This document shows positions 1-9,468 of a stretch of 64,000 nucleotides of DNA, piece by piece. A program made the translations under genes and the position numbers. The notes under the pieces were generated by a model, which had not been told where the DNA came from, did not search any database, and worked only from the letters and a program-made list of their open reading frames with translations. The DNA comes from Verrucomicrobiaceae bacterium UBA7681 (GTDB lineage: Bacteria > Verrucomicrobiota > Verrucomicrobiia > Verrucomicrobiales > Verrucomicrobiaceae). Each line of letters starts with the position of its first letter. Within the stretch, counting starts at the first letter, position 1. The stretch spans positions 151,242 through 215,241 of the forward strand of contig DLGZ01000011.1 in assembly GCA_002482965.1 (NCBI GenBank). Direction: 5' to 3'.

Positions 1-66
1 GAAAAACACTGGCATCAGACGGGGCGCAAGAATGCGCGGCAGGGTGGAAAACTTCGCGGCGGTCAT
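1..66 (-). CDS. 5' end of a gene cut by the left window edge (ExbB/ExbD operon)
   Basis: An ATG on the minus strand at 66-64 lies one base after the exbD stop (70-68) and opens a frame that runs off the window. The 22 visible residues start MTAAKFSTLPRI and are basic with a hydrophobic end, so they could precede a membrane segment. In PVC and proteobacterial operons, exbB and exbD are often followed by a second exbD, a TonB-like protein or a TPR protein. Which one this is cannot be decided from 22 residues. Tight spacing supports co-translation with exbD. Confidence 0.5.
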   Translation of the reverse strand, partial: MTAAKFSTLPRILAPRLMPVFF

Positions 67-67
67 C

Positions 68-511
68 TCACTTGGTCGTGGCGGCTGGTTGGTCGGCGTC
101 AGGTTTGCGTGTGGCAAAGGCGATGTTCCAGATGCCGGCCTTCTGGCAGGTGTCTAGCACGCCGATGACGTTCTGGTAGGGGGTGCCTTCATCACCCCGC
201 AGGATCACGGCCTGATCCTTGTAGAGCGAGACGATGTTCTTCAGCTTCACCAGCAGCTCATCGGTGTTGAATTTCTGGCCGTTGACCAGGATTTCACCGT
301 CTTTTTTGATGTTGATGATGATCTCGCCGACGTTGCGGGTCTCCTTCTCCTTGCCCTCGTCGGCGGCAGGCACGCTGACATCCATGACCTGCTCCTCCTT
401 GGCATACTGGAATGTCACCGCAAAGAAAATGACGAGCAGGAACAGCACGTCCACCAGCGGCGCGAGCTGCATGGGCGAGGGTTCGATGGAATGCTGTTTT
501 CTGAAATTCAT
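68..511 (-). CDS. exbD: Biopolymer transport protein ExbD/TolR
   Basis: This is a 147-residue ExbD/TolR family protein, the normal family length. It has a short cytoplasmic N-terminus, one membrane helix at about residues 16-37 with the conserved acidic residue (Asp21 in APLVDVLFLL), and a periplasmic domain with the usual alternating strands (GEIIINIKKDGEILVNG). Family members work with ExbB as the proton-driven stator that energises TonB-dependent outer-membrane transport or similar periplasm-spanning work. It follows exbB by 21 bases on the same strand and is followed within one base by a further truncated gene, so an operon is clear. The C-terminus is Lys/Thr/Ala rich and has no further domain. 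Confidence 0.93.
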   Translation of the reverse strand: MNFRKQHSIEPSPMQLAPLVDVLFLLVIFFAVTFQYAKEEQVMDVSVPAADEGKEKETRNVGEIIINIKKDGEILVNGQKFNTDELLVKLKNIVSLYKDQAVILRGDEGTPYQNVIGVLDTCQKAGIWNIAFATRKPDADQPAATTK

Positions 512-532
512 CGCGAGGGGTGATCTGCCTGT

Positions 533-1345
533 TTACTGACCGGCGACCGCGCGTGCGGCACGCTTGTACTGCACCGCGAGCAGGGCCATCAGGTGGGTCG
601 TTGCGGCTTCCATTTCAGAGATCAGGCGGTTCACCTTGCCACGGAAGATGGCGTAAAACATCAGGGCGGGAATGCCGATGACGAGGCCCGAGGCCGTGCA
701 GAGCAGCGCTTCGGACACCCCCTGGGCAAGTCCCAGCTGGTTTGAGCCGCCGACGCCCTTGCCGGAGATTTCGTGGAAGGTCGTGATCATTCCCAGCGTC
801 GTGCCCAGCAGGCCGAGCATGGGAGCGATGGCCCCGACGTCTCCCAGATACGCGATGCGGGCCAGCAGCAGGCTGGACTGGCGGTTGCCCTCGGCTTCAG
901 TGACTTCCTTGACCTCTTCAAAACTCGCGGTCGGATTGCGCGTGGCGAAATCGAGCGTTTTCGAAGTGATGCGGGCGATGCACTCGTTGCGGCGGTTGCA
1001 CACCGCCAGCAGCCCGAGGTAGTCCTGCTTGCGGATCAGGGCATCCGCCGAATTCATGAAGGCATCGCTGACCACCGTGCCCTGCCGGACCGTGAAGGCG
1101 AAGAGCACGATCATGAAGAACGCGATCATCGACAGAATGATCAGCGGGTAGGCCATGACTCCGGTGCGCTTGACGAACCCGTTGAAGGTCAGCACATCGC
1201 CATAGGGATTGTCTTCTTCAGCGGCGGCTGTGGTCACGGTGACACCGGGTGCGGCAGGCGCAGGCTGCTGGGCCTGGGCTTTGAGGGTCATCGTGAAGAC
1301 GAGTGCCACCAGCACAGCCAGGGCGAAGAAGATTTTTCGATGCAT
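533..1345 (-). CDS. exbB: MotA/TolQ/ExbB proton channel family protein
   Basis: This 270-residue protein starts with a cleavable-looking signal peptide (about residues 1-25, ending AQAQ). An Ala/Pro linker follows, then three membrane helices at about 63-85, 165-190 and 212-234. The stretch IAPMLGLLGTTLGMITTF is the conserved ExbB/TolQ/MotA core, and a second conserved block is EALLCTASGLVIGIPALM. It should form the inner-membrane proton channel with the ExbD encoded immediately downstream. The signal peptide and extended N-terminal region are typical of the longer ExbB variants in Planctomycetes and Verrucomicrobia, unlike E. coli ExbB. The start at 1345 is preceded by a 66-base gap to the next gene on the same strand. 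Confidence 0.93.
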   Translation of the reverse strand: MHRKIFFALAVLVALVFTMTLKAQAQQPAPAAPGVTVTTAAAEEDNPYGDVLTFNGFVKRTGVMAYPLIILSMIAFFMIVLFAFTVRQGTVVSDAFMNSADALIRKQDYLGLLAVCNRRNECIARITSKTLDFATRNPTASFEEVKEVTEAEGNRQSSLLLARIAYLGDVGAIAPMLGLLGTTLGMITTFHEISGKGVGGSNQLGLAQGVSEALLCTASGLVIGIPALMFYAIFRGKVNRLISEMEAATTHLMALLAVQYKRAARAVAGQ

Positions 1346-1411
1346 GAGGTGGCGACTGTAGACGTGTGCGCCAGCCTTGCAAGGGGCCGGTGGCTGGCAT
1401 TCCCGGCCCGG

Positions 1412-2854
1412 TCAGGCCAGCAGTTCCCGCACCACCTTGCACTCGTTTACGCCCGTGAGCCGGAAATCCAGCCCTGCATACTTGTAGGTGAACTTTTCGT
1501 GATCGAAGCCCAAGATGCGCAGAATCGTGGCGTGCAGGTCATGCACATGCACCGGATTCTCCTGCGCAGCGAAGCCGAATTCATCGGTGGAACCATGCGT
1601 GTAGCCACCCCGCACCCCGCCACCCGCCAGCCACATCGTAAAGCCGTAGTGGTTGTGGTCGCGGCCATGCTGCTTGCCTGCATTGGCGCCAGGCGTCGGC
1701 AGTTCCACCGCCGGTGTGCGGCCAAATTCGCCACCCCACATCATCAAGGTGTCATCCCAGAGCCCGCGCTGCTTCAAGTCACCCATGAACGCCGCCATCG
1801 CCCCGTCCGTCTGCTGGCCGAGCTTCCGGTGTTCGAGAATTTCGTCATGATTGTCCCAGGGCTGGCCCGCTCCCGTCCATAACTGGATGAAGCGCACCCC
1901 GCGCTCCAGCAAGCGCCGGGCGATCAGGCACTGGCGGCCAAAAGCGTGGTCGCCGTACATCTTCCTCACCGATTCCGGCTCCTTCATGATGTCAAAGGCG
2001 TCCGTGGCCTCCATCTGCATGCGGTAGGCCAGTTCGTAGCTCTGCACGCGGGCTTCGAGCTGCTGGTCACGGTCCTGCTGCACCAGATTACGCTGATTCA
2101 GTTCCTGCAACAGGTCCAGCTGGCGGCGCTGCTGCTTCAGGTCGAGCGAGCCGTTTTTGATGAATTCCACGAGTTTTTCGACCCGGGTGTCCTCCGTGTT
2201 GATGTAGGCACCCTGGTAGGCGCTCGGCAGGAAGGCAGACTGCCAGTTTTTCGTGCGTCGCGTCGGCATGCCGCCGGGGCACATGGCGATGTAGCCGGGC
2301 AGATTGTGATTTTCACTGCCCAGACCGTAGGTCACCCACGATCCCATCGTCGGGCGGTTCAGGCGGCCTTCGCCGCTGTTCATCAGGCCGAGGGACGGCT
2401 CATGGTTCGGCACGTCAGCGTGCATGGAGCGGATCACGCAGAGGTCATCCGCAAAAGCCCCGGTCTTCTCGAAGACCTCGCTCACTTCGAGCCCGCACTC
2501 GCCGCGTTTCGTGAATTTAAAGGGCGATTTGAAGCCCGCACCGGTCGGGCGCTCCGTTTTGAGCACGTTGGGCAGGGCCTTGCCGTCGTATTTGTCGAGC
2601 TCCGGCTTCGGATCGAATGTATCGACGTGGGACGGCCCACCGTTCATGAAGAAATGCACCACCCGCTTGGCTTTCGGCTCAAAATGCGGACGCTTCACCG
2701 CCATCGGGTCCAGCGTGGCTGCGGAAGCCTGCGGAGTGAACAGCGATCCAGCGGCCATCGTGCCAAAGCCCATGCCGACACGTTGCAGCAGCTCGCGGCG
2801 TGTCAAAAAGGCATGCTCCAGATTCGGGGCATGATGTGAAAAGGAGGAATTCAT
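1412..2854 (-). CDS. DUF1501 family Tat-exported protein
   Basis: This 480-residue DUF1501 protein belongs to the alkaline-phosphatase-like superfamily by fold. A twin-arginine signal is visible near the start (TRRELLQRVGMGFG, then a hydrophobic stretch ending PQASA). Typical family blocks are FMNGGPSHVDTFDPKPELD, DWGGEFGRTPAVELP-like (here MMWGGEFGRTP), GRDHNHYGFTMWLAGGGVRGG and the ending HATILRILGFDHEKFTY. The start at 2854 is preferred to an upstream in-frame codon at 3088 because the longer form would overlap the divergent gene and push the Tat signal inward. In PVC bacteria these genes are normally paired with cytochrome/DUF1549-DUF1553 or DUF1592 genes, as here across a 127-base divergent promoter region. 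The biochemical role is unknown; polysaccharide or sulfated-glycan metabolism is only an inference. Confidence 0.93.
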   Translation of the reverse strand: MNSSFSHHAPNLEHAFLTRRELLQRVGMGFGTMAAGSLFTPQASAATLDPMAVKRPHFEPKAKRVVHFFMNGGPSHVDTFDPKPELDKYDGKALPNVLKTERPTGAGFKSPFKFTKRGECGLEVSEVFEKTGAFADDLCVIRSMHADVPNHEPSLGLMNSGEGRLNRPTMGSWVTYGLGSENHNLPGYIAMCPGGMPTRRTKNWQSAFLPSAYQGAYINTEDTRVEKLVEFIKNGSLDLKQQRRQLDLLQELNQRNLVQQDRDQQLEARVQSYELAYRMQMEATDAFDIMKEPESVRKMYGDHAFGRQCLIARRLLERGVRFIQLWTGAGQPWDNHDEILEHRKLGQQTDGAMAAFMGDLKQRGLWDDTLMMWGGEFGRTPAVELPTPGANAGKQHGRDHNHYGFTMWLAGGGVRGGYTHGSTDEFGFAAQENPVHVHDLHATILRILGFDHEKFTYKYAGLDFRLTGVNECKVVRELLA

Positions 2855-2981
2855 GGGGGTATGAAAGATACGTCTCTGGCAGCAGATGCTTTCGCCTGAA
2901 TCATAGCACAGGAAAGCGCAAAAAAGGAGCAGAAGCTGCTGATCGAAAAATCGCCAAATGGCCGTATTATCAGTACCCCCA

Positions 2982-5900
2982 ATGTCTTTGCCTCCTCGCC
3001 ATCTTGCTCTGGCCGCCTTTGTCGTCGGCTCGTTTTCACTTTCCGCTGCTCCCGCATGGAAGGATGCCGAGGTCGTTCTCAAGGCCAAATGCTACGAGTG
3101 CCACAACCCCAAAAAGACCAAAGGCGACGTCGATTTGCAGCAGTTCGCCTCCGACCCGCAGCTCACGAAGCATTTCGAAGTGTGGTTGAAGGTCAAAGAC
3201 ACCATCGAAAATGGTGACATGCCGCCGCCAAAGGCGCACCAGATGAGCGATCAGGAGCACACCGCCCTCCTCGGCTGGGTAAATAGCGAACTCGACGCCC
3301 TGGCGACCGCGCAGTCCGGCGATCCCGGCCCCGTGACGATGCGGCGCCTCACCAATGCCGAGTATGACTACACGATCCGCGATTTGACCCGCCACGATTA
3401 CGGCTTTGCCAAAGAATTCCAAACCGACGGCGGCGGCGGCGAGGGGTTCAGCAACACAGGCGATGTGCTCTTCATGAGCCCGGCGGCGCTTGACAAATAC
3501 TTCGGTGCCGCCCGCAAAGTGGCCGATCACGCCACCATCATGCCGGGCACAGGCATCGTTTTCAATCCGCAGCGCATCGGCCTGCGCGGATTCGAGCAGG
3601 TCAAAGCCCAGGCTCAGCAGGCCCTGTATGTATGGTATCAGCAGAAAGCCGCGCCGCATCTGCCCCAGGATGGCGACGACATGCGCGAAGCGGACTACAT
3701 GGCCGCCTGCTGGAAGCACAAGCATTTCCAGACGCCGCTCGAACAACTCGCCAAAGAGAGCAGCCTGAAGCTGCCTTTCCTGCAAAACTGGAACACCCTA
3801 GTCAACGCCACCGAGCCGAAATCCCGCTTCCTCGACCTCACCCGAGTGGCGTGGCGTGAGCTACCCGCACCCGATGCCACCAAGCCCGGCCAGGTGCCGC
3901 AGCCCGTGATCGATGGTGCCAAGGCGATCCAGACCCAGCTCCTCTCCTGGAACAATCCGAAAAAACCCGGCAGCGGCACGCAGCGCCACCAGCAGGACGC
4001 CGACGGCATTCGCCCCTACCAGATGAACATCGAGGTGAAGGGCAAGAAACAGGCCTTCCTTTGCATCGGCGATGACGGCGACGGCAACAAAGGAGACATC
4101 GCCCTCATCACCAAGCTTGATCTCAAAACCACCAAGGGCCCGGTGCTTTATCTCAACTGGCTTAACAAACAGGTCGATGAAGACCGCAAAGCCCTCGCGT
4201 TGACTCCACCGCCAGCAAATGCGGAAGCGCTGAAGCAGCGCATCGCCGAACTCGAACGCGTGAAGAACGCCTTTGGCAAACACCCGCAGGGCCGTCAGAT
4301 CGAGCCCGGTGTACTCGCCATCGCCGCGCCGCTGGTGGTTACTCTGCCGCTGCCAGAGAACGTCACCTGGATTCACGCTGAGGCACGGCTGGATTTGCAA
4401 AACCCCGACATCAATGACGGCACCATCCAATGGGATCTCACGGCCGACAAACCACGCGATGTCACCAAGATCATGCCCGGCATTCTGACCGTCTGGAAAA
4501 CGCAGACCGACGCAGCCCGGCGTACCATGGGTGATTTCGGCGTCATGAAGCAGGCCTTTCCCGACATGTATGAGCGCCGGCTGGAGGAGGTCGCCAGCAA
4601 TCTCTATCGCCGCAAACCCGGCATCACCGTCTACTACTTCAGCGATGACCAGCTCGGGCAGATTCTCGGCCCCAAAGACCGCGATCAACTCGTCGCGATG
4701 AAGAAGGACTTTGGCTACACCGCTCCGCCGAAACTCAGCCCCCAGCAGCAGAAGGAATTCGACGGTGCCATGCTCGGGCATCTGCACTCTTTCGCTGGTC
4801 GCGCATGGCGCCGCACCCTCACTCCCGAGGAAGTCCAGAAGCTCGACACGCTCTATTTTGAAGGCCGCGCAAAGGAACTCGACCGCGAATCCGCTGCGCG
4901 TGAGGTCGTCGTGCGTGTACTGGTTTCACCTTACTTCCTCTTCAAGGCCGAAACTCTGCCGATGGCCAATGCCGCGCCTGGAGATGTAAAGCTAAACGCC
5001 TTCGAGCTCGCCTCACGCCTCAGCTATTTCCTCTGGGCCTCGCAGCCAGATTGGGAGCTGCGCAAGACCGCCGATGACGGCAGCCTCTTGAAGCCCGAAG
5101 TCCTCGCCGCACAGACTAAGCGCATGTTGCGTGATTCAAAGGCCAACGCCCTCGCCAAGGAGTTCGCTGGCCAGTGGCTCAAGTTCAACGGCTTCGATGC
5201 CCAGAGCACCGTCGATGAGAAAAAGTACCCCCAGTTCACCCCCGAGCTCCGCAGCGACATGCAGCGCGAGATCACCGAGTTCTTCTCGCATCTCGTCCGC
5301 GATGACCGCAACGTCGCCGACATCATCATGGGCGACTACACCTTTGTGAACGACCGCCTCGCCACGTTCTATGGAGTCTCCGGTGTCACCGGCAGCGATT
5401 TCCGCGAGGTCAAAGTCGCGCAGCAGCATCGCGGCGGCCTGCTCGGCATGGGTGCCATCCTGACCAAGACCTCGCGTCCCAATCGCACCAGCCCGGTGTT
5501 GCGCGGCGACTACCTCTATCAGGTCGTGCTCGGCTTCAGTTCACCGCCGCCACCCCCGAATGTACCCAAGCTGCCAGACAGCGCCGAAAAGCCCTCCTCT
5601 TTACGTGAGGCCTTGATGCAGCATCGCGCCGACAAGGCTTGCTCGGTGTGCCATGACCGCATCGACCCCCTCGGCTTCGCACTCGAAAGCTTCGACCCCA
5701 TCGGCCGCTTCCGTATGGCCGATGAAACCGGTGGCAAGATCGACGACACCGGCGAACTCAAAGACGGCACCAAGTTCCAAGGCCTCGCCGGTCTGCGCGA
5801 TTACCTCAAAAAGAACGAAACCAATTTCAACACCCAGTTCTGCCGCAAGCTCCTCGGCTACGCCCTGGGTCGCCAGACCATGCCCAGCGACAAAGCGCTG

Positions 5901-6026
5901 CTCACCCACATGCAAGCCGCCCTCAAGCAGAACAACGGCAAGTTCTCCGCCGCCGTCCTCGATATCGTCAACAGCCGCCAGTTCCTCAACCGCCGCAGCG
6001 AGCCCGCCATGGCTGCCAATCAATAA
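2982..6026 (+). CDS. Cytochrome c-linked DUF1587/DUF1592/DUF1588/DUF1585 protein
   Basis: This large exported protein (1014 residues from 2982; an in-frame ATG at 2958 would add 8) has a signal peptide (residues 1-23, ending LSAAPA). A single c-type haem motif CYECH follows at residues 37-41. After the haem domain come the DUF1587-like block RRLTNAEYDYTIRDL, a long family-specific middle, a DUF1592 region (FELASRLSYFLWASQPD), DUF1588 (RGGLLGMGAILTKTSRPNRT and DRIDPLGFALESFDPIGRFR) and a C-terminal DUF1585 region. A second Cys-x-x-Cys-His (CSVCH) precedes the DRIDPLG block and may bind another haem. It is co-directional with the DUF1552 gene 13 bases downstream, the standard pairing. It probably acts in the periplasm in electron transfer or oxidative substrate processing, but the substrate is unknown. 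Confidence 0.93.
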   Translation: MSLPPRHLALAAFVVGSFSLSAAPAWKDAEVVLKAKCYECHNPKKTKGDVDLQQFASDPQLTKHFEVWLKVKDTIENGDMPPPKAHQMSDQEHTALLGWVNSELDALATAQSGDPGPVTMRRLTNAEYDYTIRDLTRHDYGFAKEFQTDGGGGEGFSNTGDVLFMSPAALDKYFGAARKVADHATIMPGTGIVFNPQRIGLRGFEQVKAQAQQALYVWYQQKAAPHLPQDGDDMREADYMAACWKHKHFQTPLEQLAKESSLKLPFLQNWNTLVNATEPKSRFLDLTRVAWRELPAPDATKPGQVPQPVIDGAKAIQTQLLSWNNPKKPGSGTQRHQQDADGIRPYQMNIEVKGKKQAFLCIGDDGDGNKGDIALITKLDLKTTKGPVLYLNWLNKQVDEDRKALALTPPPANAEALKQRIAELERVKNAFGKHPQGRQIEPGVLAIAAPLVVTLPLPENVTWIHAEARLDLQNPDINDGTIQWDLTADKPRDVTKIMPGILTVWKTQTDAARRTMGDFGVMKQAFPDMYERRLEEVASNLYRRKPGITVYYFSDDQLGQILGPKDRDQLVAMKKDFGYTAPPKLSPQQQKEFDGAMLGHLHSFAGRAWRRTLTPEEVQKLDTLYFEGRAKELDRESAAREVVVRVLVSPYFLFKAETLPMANAAPGDVKLNAFELASRLSYFLWASQPDWELRKTADDGSLLKPEVLAAQTKRMLRDSKANALAKEFAGQWLKFNGFDAQSTVDEKKYPQFTPELRSDMQREITEFFSHLVRDDRNVADIIMGDYTFVNDRLATFYGVSGVTGSDFREVKVAQQHRGGLLGMGAILTKTSRPNRTSPVLRGDYLYQVVLGFSSPPPPPNVPKLPDSAEKPSSLREALMQHRADKACSVCHDRIDPLGFALESFDPIGRFRMADETGGKIDDTGELKDGTKFQGLAGLRDYLKKNETNFNTQFCRKLLGYALGRQTMPSDKALLTHMQAALKQNNGKFSAAVLDIVNSRQFLNRRSEPAMAANQ

Positions 6027-6039
6027 CCGCATTACCAAT

Positions 6040-7359
6040 ATGAACCTTTCCCGTCGCAAATTTCTCCATGGCGCAGGCGTCGCACTCGGCCTCCCATGGT
6101 TTGAATCGATCAGCTCCTTCGGCGCTGAATCGGCCAAGAACAACACCGCTCCGCGTCGTCTCGCCGTGTGCTTCACCGGCAACGGCGTCAATCCGCATCA
6201 CTGGGGTGCCACGCAAGGCGCTGGCGGCATGGAGTTCATGAAAACGCTCTCGCCTCTGGAGCCGCTGAAGAAACACGTCAGTGTGTTCAAGGGCCTGTGG
6301 AATCCGACCACCGTGGAAGGCGAAGGCGGCCACTATCCGAAGATGAACGTGCTCTGCGGCCTCAAGGTGAAGAAGACCACCACCGACGTTGAAGTCGGCA
6401 CCACGATGGACCAGCTCATCGCGGCGCAAACCGGCAAATTCACCCCCATGCCGAGCGTTGTGCTCGGCACCGAACGCCCCAGCTACAGCACGGATTCCGG
6501 CTTCACCTCGATCTACTCCGCTTACATCTCCTGGAGCACACCAACGACACCGGCACCGAAGGAAATCTTCCCGCAGCAGGCATTTGATCAGCTCTTTGAC
6601 GACGGCAGCAAACGCAAGCGCGACAAAAGCATCCTCGACCTCGTGCTCCAAGACGCCGGTGCGCTGAAGCCCAAGCTCAGCCAGCGCGACAAGCAGAAGC
6701 TCGACGAATATCTCACCTCCGTGCGCGAGATCGAGCAGCGCGTCGAACTGGCCGAAAAAATCAGCCAGGCCGAAACCGGCGGTGCTGGCTGGCAGCCCAC
6801 CGTGAAGGTTCCCACCATGGCGCGCCCCGGTTCCGGCATCCCCACCAGCGCAGAAGATCATCTGCGTCTCATGTTCGACATCATGCTCCTCGCCTTTCAG
6901 ATGGACCGCACCCGCGTGGCCACCTTCATGATGAACAACGACCTCTCCAACATGCGCTTCCCCAGCCTCGATGGCATCAGCGGCGGCATCCACGAGCTGT
7001 CCCATCACGCCAACGACGAGCACCGCCTCGACATGTATCAGCAGGTGAACCAGCACCAGGTGAAACTCTGGGGCGAGTTCCTCGCCAAGATGCAGGCCAC
7101 CAATGAAGGCGAGCGCACCCTGCTCGAAAACAGCATGATCATGCTCACCAGCAGCCTCTTCGACGGCAACGCTCACGACTCCCGCCAGCTCCCCGTCGTC
7201 CTCGCCGGCGGCGGTGGCGGCACCATCCAGGGCGGTCGCTTCCACGACCTCAGCGCCGATCCCAACCGCAAAATGTGCCGCCTCCACATCGCCCTCATGG
7301 ACCGCATGGGCCTCCACGTCGGCCACTTCGGCGATGCGGAAAATGCATTGGCGATTTGA
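6040..7359 (+). CDS. DUF1552 family Tat-exported protein
   Basis: This 439-residue DUF1552 protein starts at the ATG at 6040, 13 bases after the upstream stop. That start puts a canonical twin-arginine signal at the very N-terminus (SRRKFLHGAGVALGLPW). Family-typical segments are RLAVCFTGNGVNPHHW, GGHYPKMNVLCGLK, DQLIAAQTGKFTPMPS and ELSHHANDEHRLDMYQ, with the ending DRMGLHVGHFGDAENAL. DUF1552 is related to DUF1501 and alkaline-phosphatase-like folds and almost always sits beside DUF1592-type cytochromes, as here. The two genes very likely form one operon whose products act together outside the cytoplasm. In-frame sequence upstream of 6040 is only the alternate frame of the preceding gene. 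Confidence 0.93.
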   Translation: MNLSRRKFLHGAGVALGLPWFESISSFGAESAKNNTAPRRLAVCFTGNGVNPHHWGATQGAGGMEFMKTLSPLEPLKKHVSVFKGLWNPTTVEGEGGHYPKMNVLCGLKVKKTTTDVEVGTTMDQLIAAQTGKFTPMPSVVLGTERPSYSTDSGFTSIYSAYISWSTPTTPAPKEIFPQQAFDQLFDDGSKRKRDKSILDLVLQDAGALKPKLSQRDKQKLDEYLTSVREIEQRVELAEKISQAETGGAGWQPTVKVPTMARPGSGIPTSAEDHLRLMFDIMLLAFQMDRTRVATFMMNNDLSNMRFPSLDGISGGIHELSHHANDEHRLDMYQQVNQHQVKLWGEFLAKMQATNEGERTLLENSMIMLTSSLFDGNAHDSRQLPVVLAGGGGGTIQGGRFHDLSADPNRKMCRLHIALMDRMGLHVGHFGDAENALAI

Positions 7360-7458
7360 CCAGCCAGCCCCTTCAATGACGACTGGTAAATCGTAATCCA
7401 GACATCTGGCTATTTTTCGCTTTCCAGGTTAGGCATCCTCCTTATAAGCTGCGTTGCC

Positions 7459-9456
7459 ATGACTACGCAGACGCACAAGTCCTTGACCAACTCCCTAGCC
7501 TCCTTTGGCGGAGGTACAATGATTGGTGCTACTGCTACGATCAAGCAAGGAGACTCAGTGTTTCAGCGCTATACGCTGCAAAGGGTGCTCGGTGTGGGCG
7601 GCATGGGCGTTGTCTGGTTGGCGCAGGACACTAAACTGGATCAGGAAGTGGCGCTGAAATTCGTCCCTGAGGCGCTTCAGCATGACGGAGATGCCATCCA
7701 TGATCTGAAAGTCCAGACCAAGCTTGGTCTGCAGCTGGCGCACGGGAACATTGTTCGCGTCAATGGCTTTGAAGACGATGGTGAACGTCTTGCGGCAATC
7801 TCCATGGAGTTTGTGGACGGTTCAACGCTTGGCGCGATGAGGCTGGACCAGCCAGCACAGGTCTTTGAGGCGGACAGTCTGCATGTCTATCTCCTGCATA
7901 TTCTCAACGCACTCGAATACGCCCATGATGAGGCAAAGATCGTCCACCGTGATCTCAAGCCGGCGAACGTCATGGTGAACTCCGAAGACCGTGTCAAAGT
8001 GGCAGACTTTGGCATTGCCTGCAGTTTGAGGAATTCTGTCACGCGTGTCATGTCCGTGCCGCAGAAGTCAGGATCAGGCACTCTGAACTACATGAGCCCT
8101 CAGCAGCTGTTGGGAGCCCCGGCTTCGGTCTCGGATGACATCTACTCTCTTGGAGCGACCATTTACGAGCTGATGACGGGCACGCCTCCCTTCTACTCGG
8201 GTGACGTGGCGATGCAGATCCGCGAGATCACGCCGCCAAGCATGTCGCAACGCCGCACTGACAACCGCATTCCGGGCGACGTGATTCCAGACCAGTGGGA
8301 GGAAGTGATCGCTGCGTCTCTCTCTAAGGAGCCCAGCCTTCGACCGGCCACCATCGCGGAGTTTCGCAAGGGTTTGCAGGGCCAGCCCTTTGTGCGGGGC
8401 ACCAGCACCGGCAATGCCTCAGGGGGAGCCCGGCTGCTCACGATGTCTGCTCCCGCCGTGCCAAAGTCCGCGCCGCTTTCGATTCCCGTTCTTGTGTGCT
8501 CGCTGGCGGCGATGCTGGCAATTTGCGGAGGTGTTTATCTGCTCAGCCTGCCCTCCGTGCCTGCGCACACGGAAAAGCCGAAGCCCCGTCTTTCCGTGGC
8601 CCGTTTTCTTTACCAGGAGACCAACGCAGTCACCTTCGAGAGTGGGGGCACATCCCCGTCCAGCAAGAAGGGGAAATGGAATGAACTCATCAAGGAACTG
8701 CGACTGGCTGATTACCAGGACGAACACAAGCTTCGCGAACTTCTGCTTCGTGCCGAAGGGCGGAGCGAACACTGGGCGAAGAAAGAAGATGAGGAGAAGC
8801 AACAGTATCAGGCCCATGTGCAGACCCTGAAGGCGGCTGTGGAAAAAGCGCATACGACCTGCGAGGCGAAAGACATGGGAGCGGCGGCGAAAGCGTCTGT
8901 CTGGAGCGACATCCTGCGCAAGAATATCCCCATTTTCATCGCCGCCGACTCCGGCATCGAGCACAAAGCGCTGCTGGAACAGGCGAAGGTCGAGGCCTCC
9001 AACTGGCAGACCATTGCAGCCAAAGAAAAGCCAGCCAAGCTGCCAAGTCTCGGCGAATTGCTGGCACAGACACGTGTTTCGTCATGGAACCAGGACAATT
9101 GGAAGGCCTTCGTCAAGATGCTGCAGGGCGTACTCCATGAAAAAGGCCATCCCACGGGTAAAATGGACGGGGCCTGGACGCAAAGCACGTTCGACGCCCT
9201 CGTCGCCTGGCAGGAGACGGAAAAACTGCCTGTCACCGGACTGCTCAATGGCATGATGCTGGAGCACCTCGGACTGCACACTGTGCAGGAGCCCATGGTT
9301 TCGAAGGTGGTGCAATCGTCAGGAAGTCCGGCTGCGGGAAGCGGCACAACCTCACGTCCTGCCCCCGGCAGTCCCTCGTGGAATGACGTGATGAAGGCCA
9401 AGGTTTTAACCACACCCATGAGCGCTCTTCCGGGTCCATCGCTGCCATTTCGCTGA
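7459..9456 (+). CDS. Membrane-anchored Ser/Thr protein kinase with C-terminal peptidoglycan-binding domain
   Basis: This 665-residue Hanks-type kinase has every catalytic element: a glycine loop (GVGGMGVVW, residues 45-53), the VAIK lysine (ALKF, Lys67), HRDLKPAN (163-170), DFG (183-185) and an activation segment ending YMSPQQ. A low-complexity juxtamembrane stretch leads to one membrane helix at about 341-363. Next comes a charged, probably helical extracytoplasmic region (370-530), then a PG_binding_1-like domain at about 546-606 (DGAWTQSTFDALVAWQ followed by GLLNGMMLEHLGL). The tail is Ser/Pro rich. An internal ATG at 7519 is a possible alternative start. It is followed after 12 bases by a pseudokinase with the same domain order, so the pair is one transcription unit. 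Targets are unknown; sensing of cell-wall state is inferred from the PG-binding domain. Confidence 0.9.
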   Translation: MTTQTHKSLTNSLASFGGGTMIGATATIKQGDSVFQRYTLQRVLGVGGMGVVWLAQDTKLDQEVALKFVPEALQHDGDAIHDLKVQTKLGLQLAHGNIVRVNGFEDDGERLAAISMEFVDGSTLGAMRLDQPAQVFEADSLHVYLLHILNALEYAHDEAKIVHRDLKPANVMVNSEDRVKVADFGIACSLRNSVTRVMSVPQKSGSGTLNYMSPQQLLGAPASVSDDIYSLGATIYELMTGTPPFYSGDVAMQIREITPPSMSQRRTDNRIPGDVIPDQWEEVIAASLSKEPSLRPATIAEFRKGLQGQPFVRGTSTGNASGGARLLTMSAPAVPKSAPLSIPVLVCSLAAMLAICGGVYLLSLPSVPAHTEKPKPRLSVARFLYQETNAVTFESGGTSPSSKKGKWNELIKELRLADYQDEHKLRELLLRAEGRSEHWAKKEDEEKQQYQAHVQTLKAAVEKAHTTCEAKDMGAAAKASVWSDILRKNIPIFIAADSGIEHKALLEQAKVEASNWQTIAAKEKPAKLPSLGELLAQTRVSSWNQDNWKAFVKMLQGVLHEKGHPTGKMDGAWTQSTFDALVAWQETEKLPVTGLLNGMMLEHLGLHTVQEPMVSKVVQSSGSPAAGSGTTSRPAPGSPSWNDVMKAKVLTTPMSALPGPSLPFR

Positions 9457-9468
9457 TTTTCACCTGTG

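Noticed and set aside
7360..7458. Terminator after the DUF1552 gene
   Set aside because: Only a 5-bp stem (CCAGA/TCTGG) before a short T-run; too weak to call.
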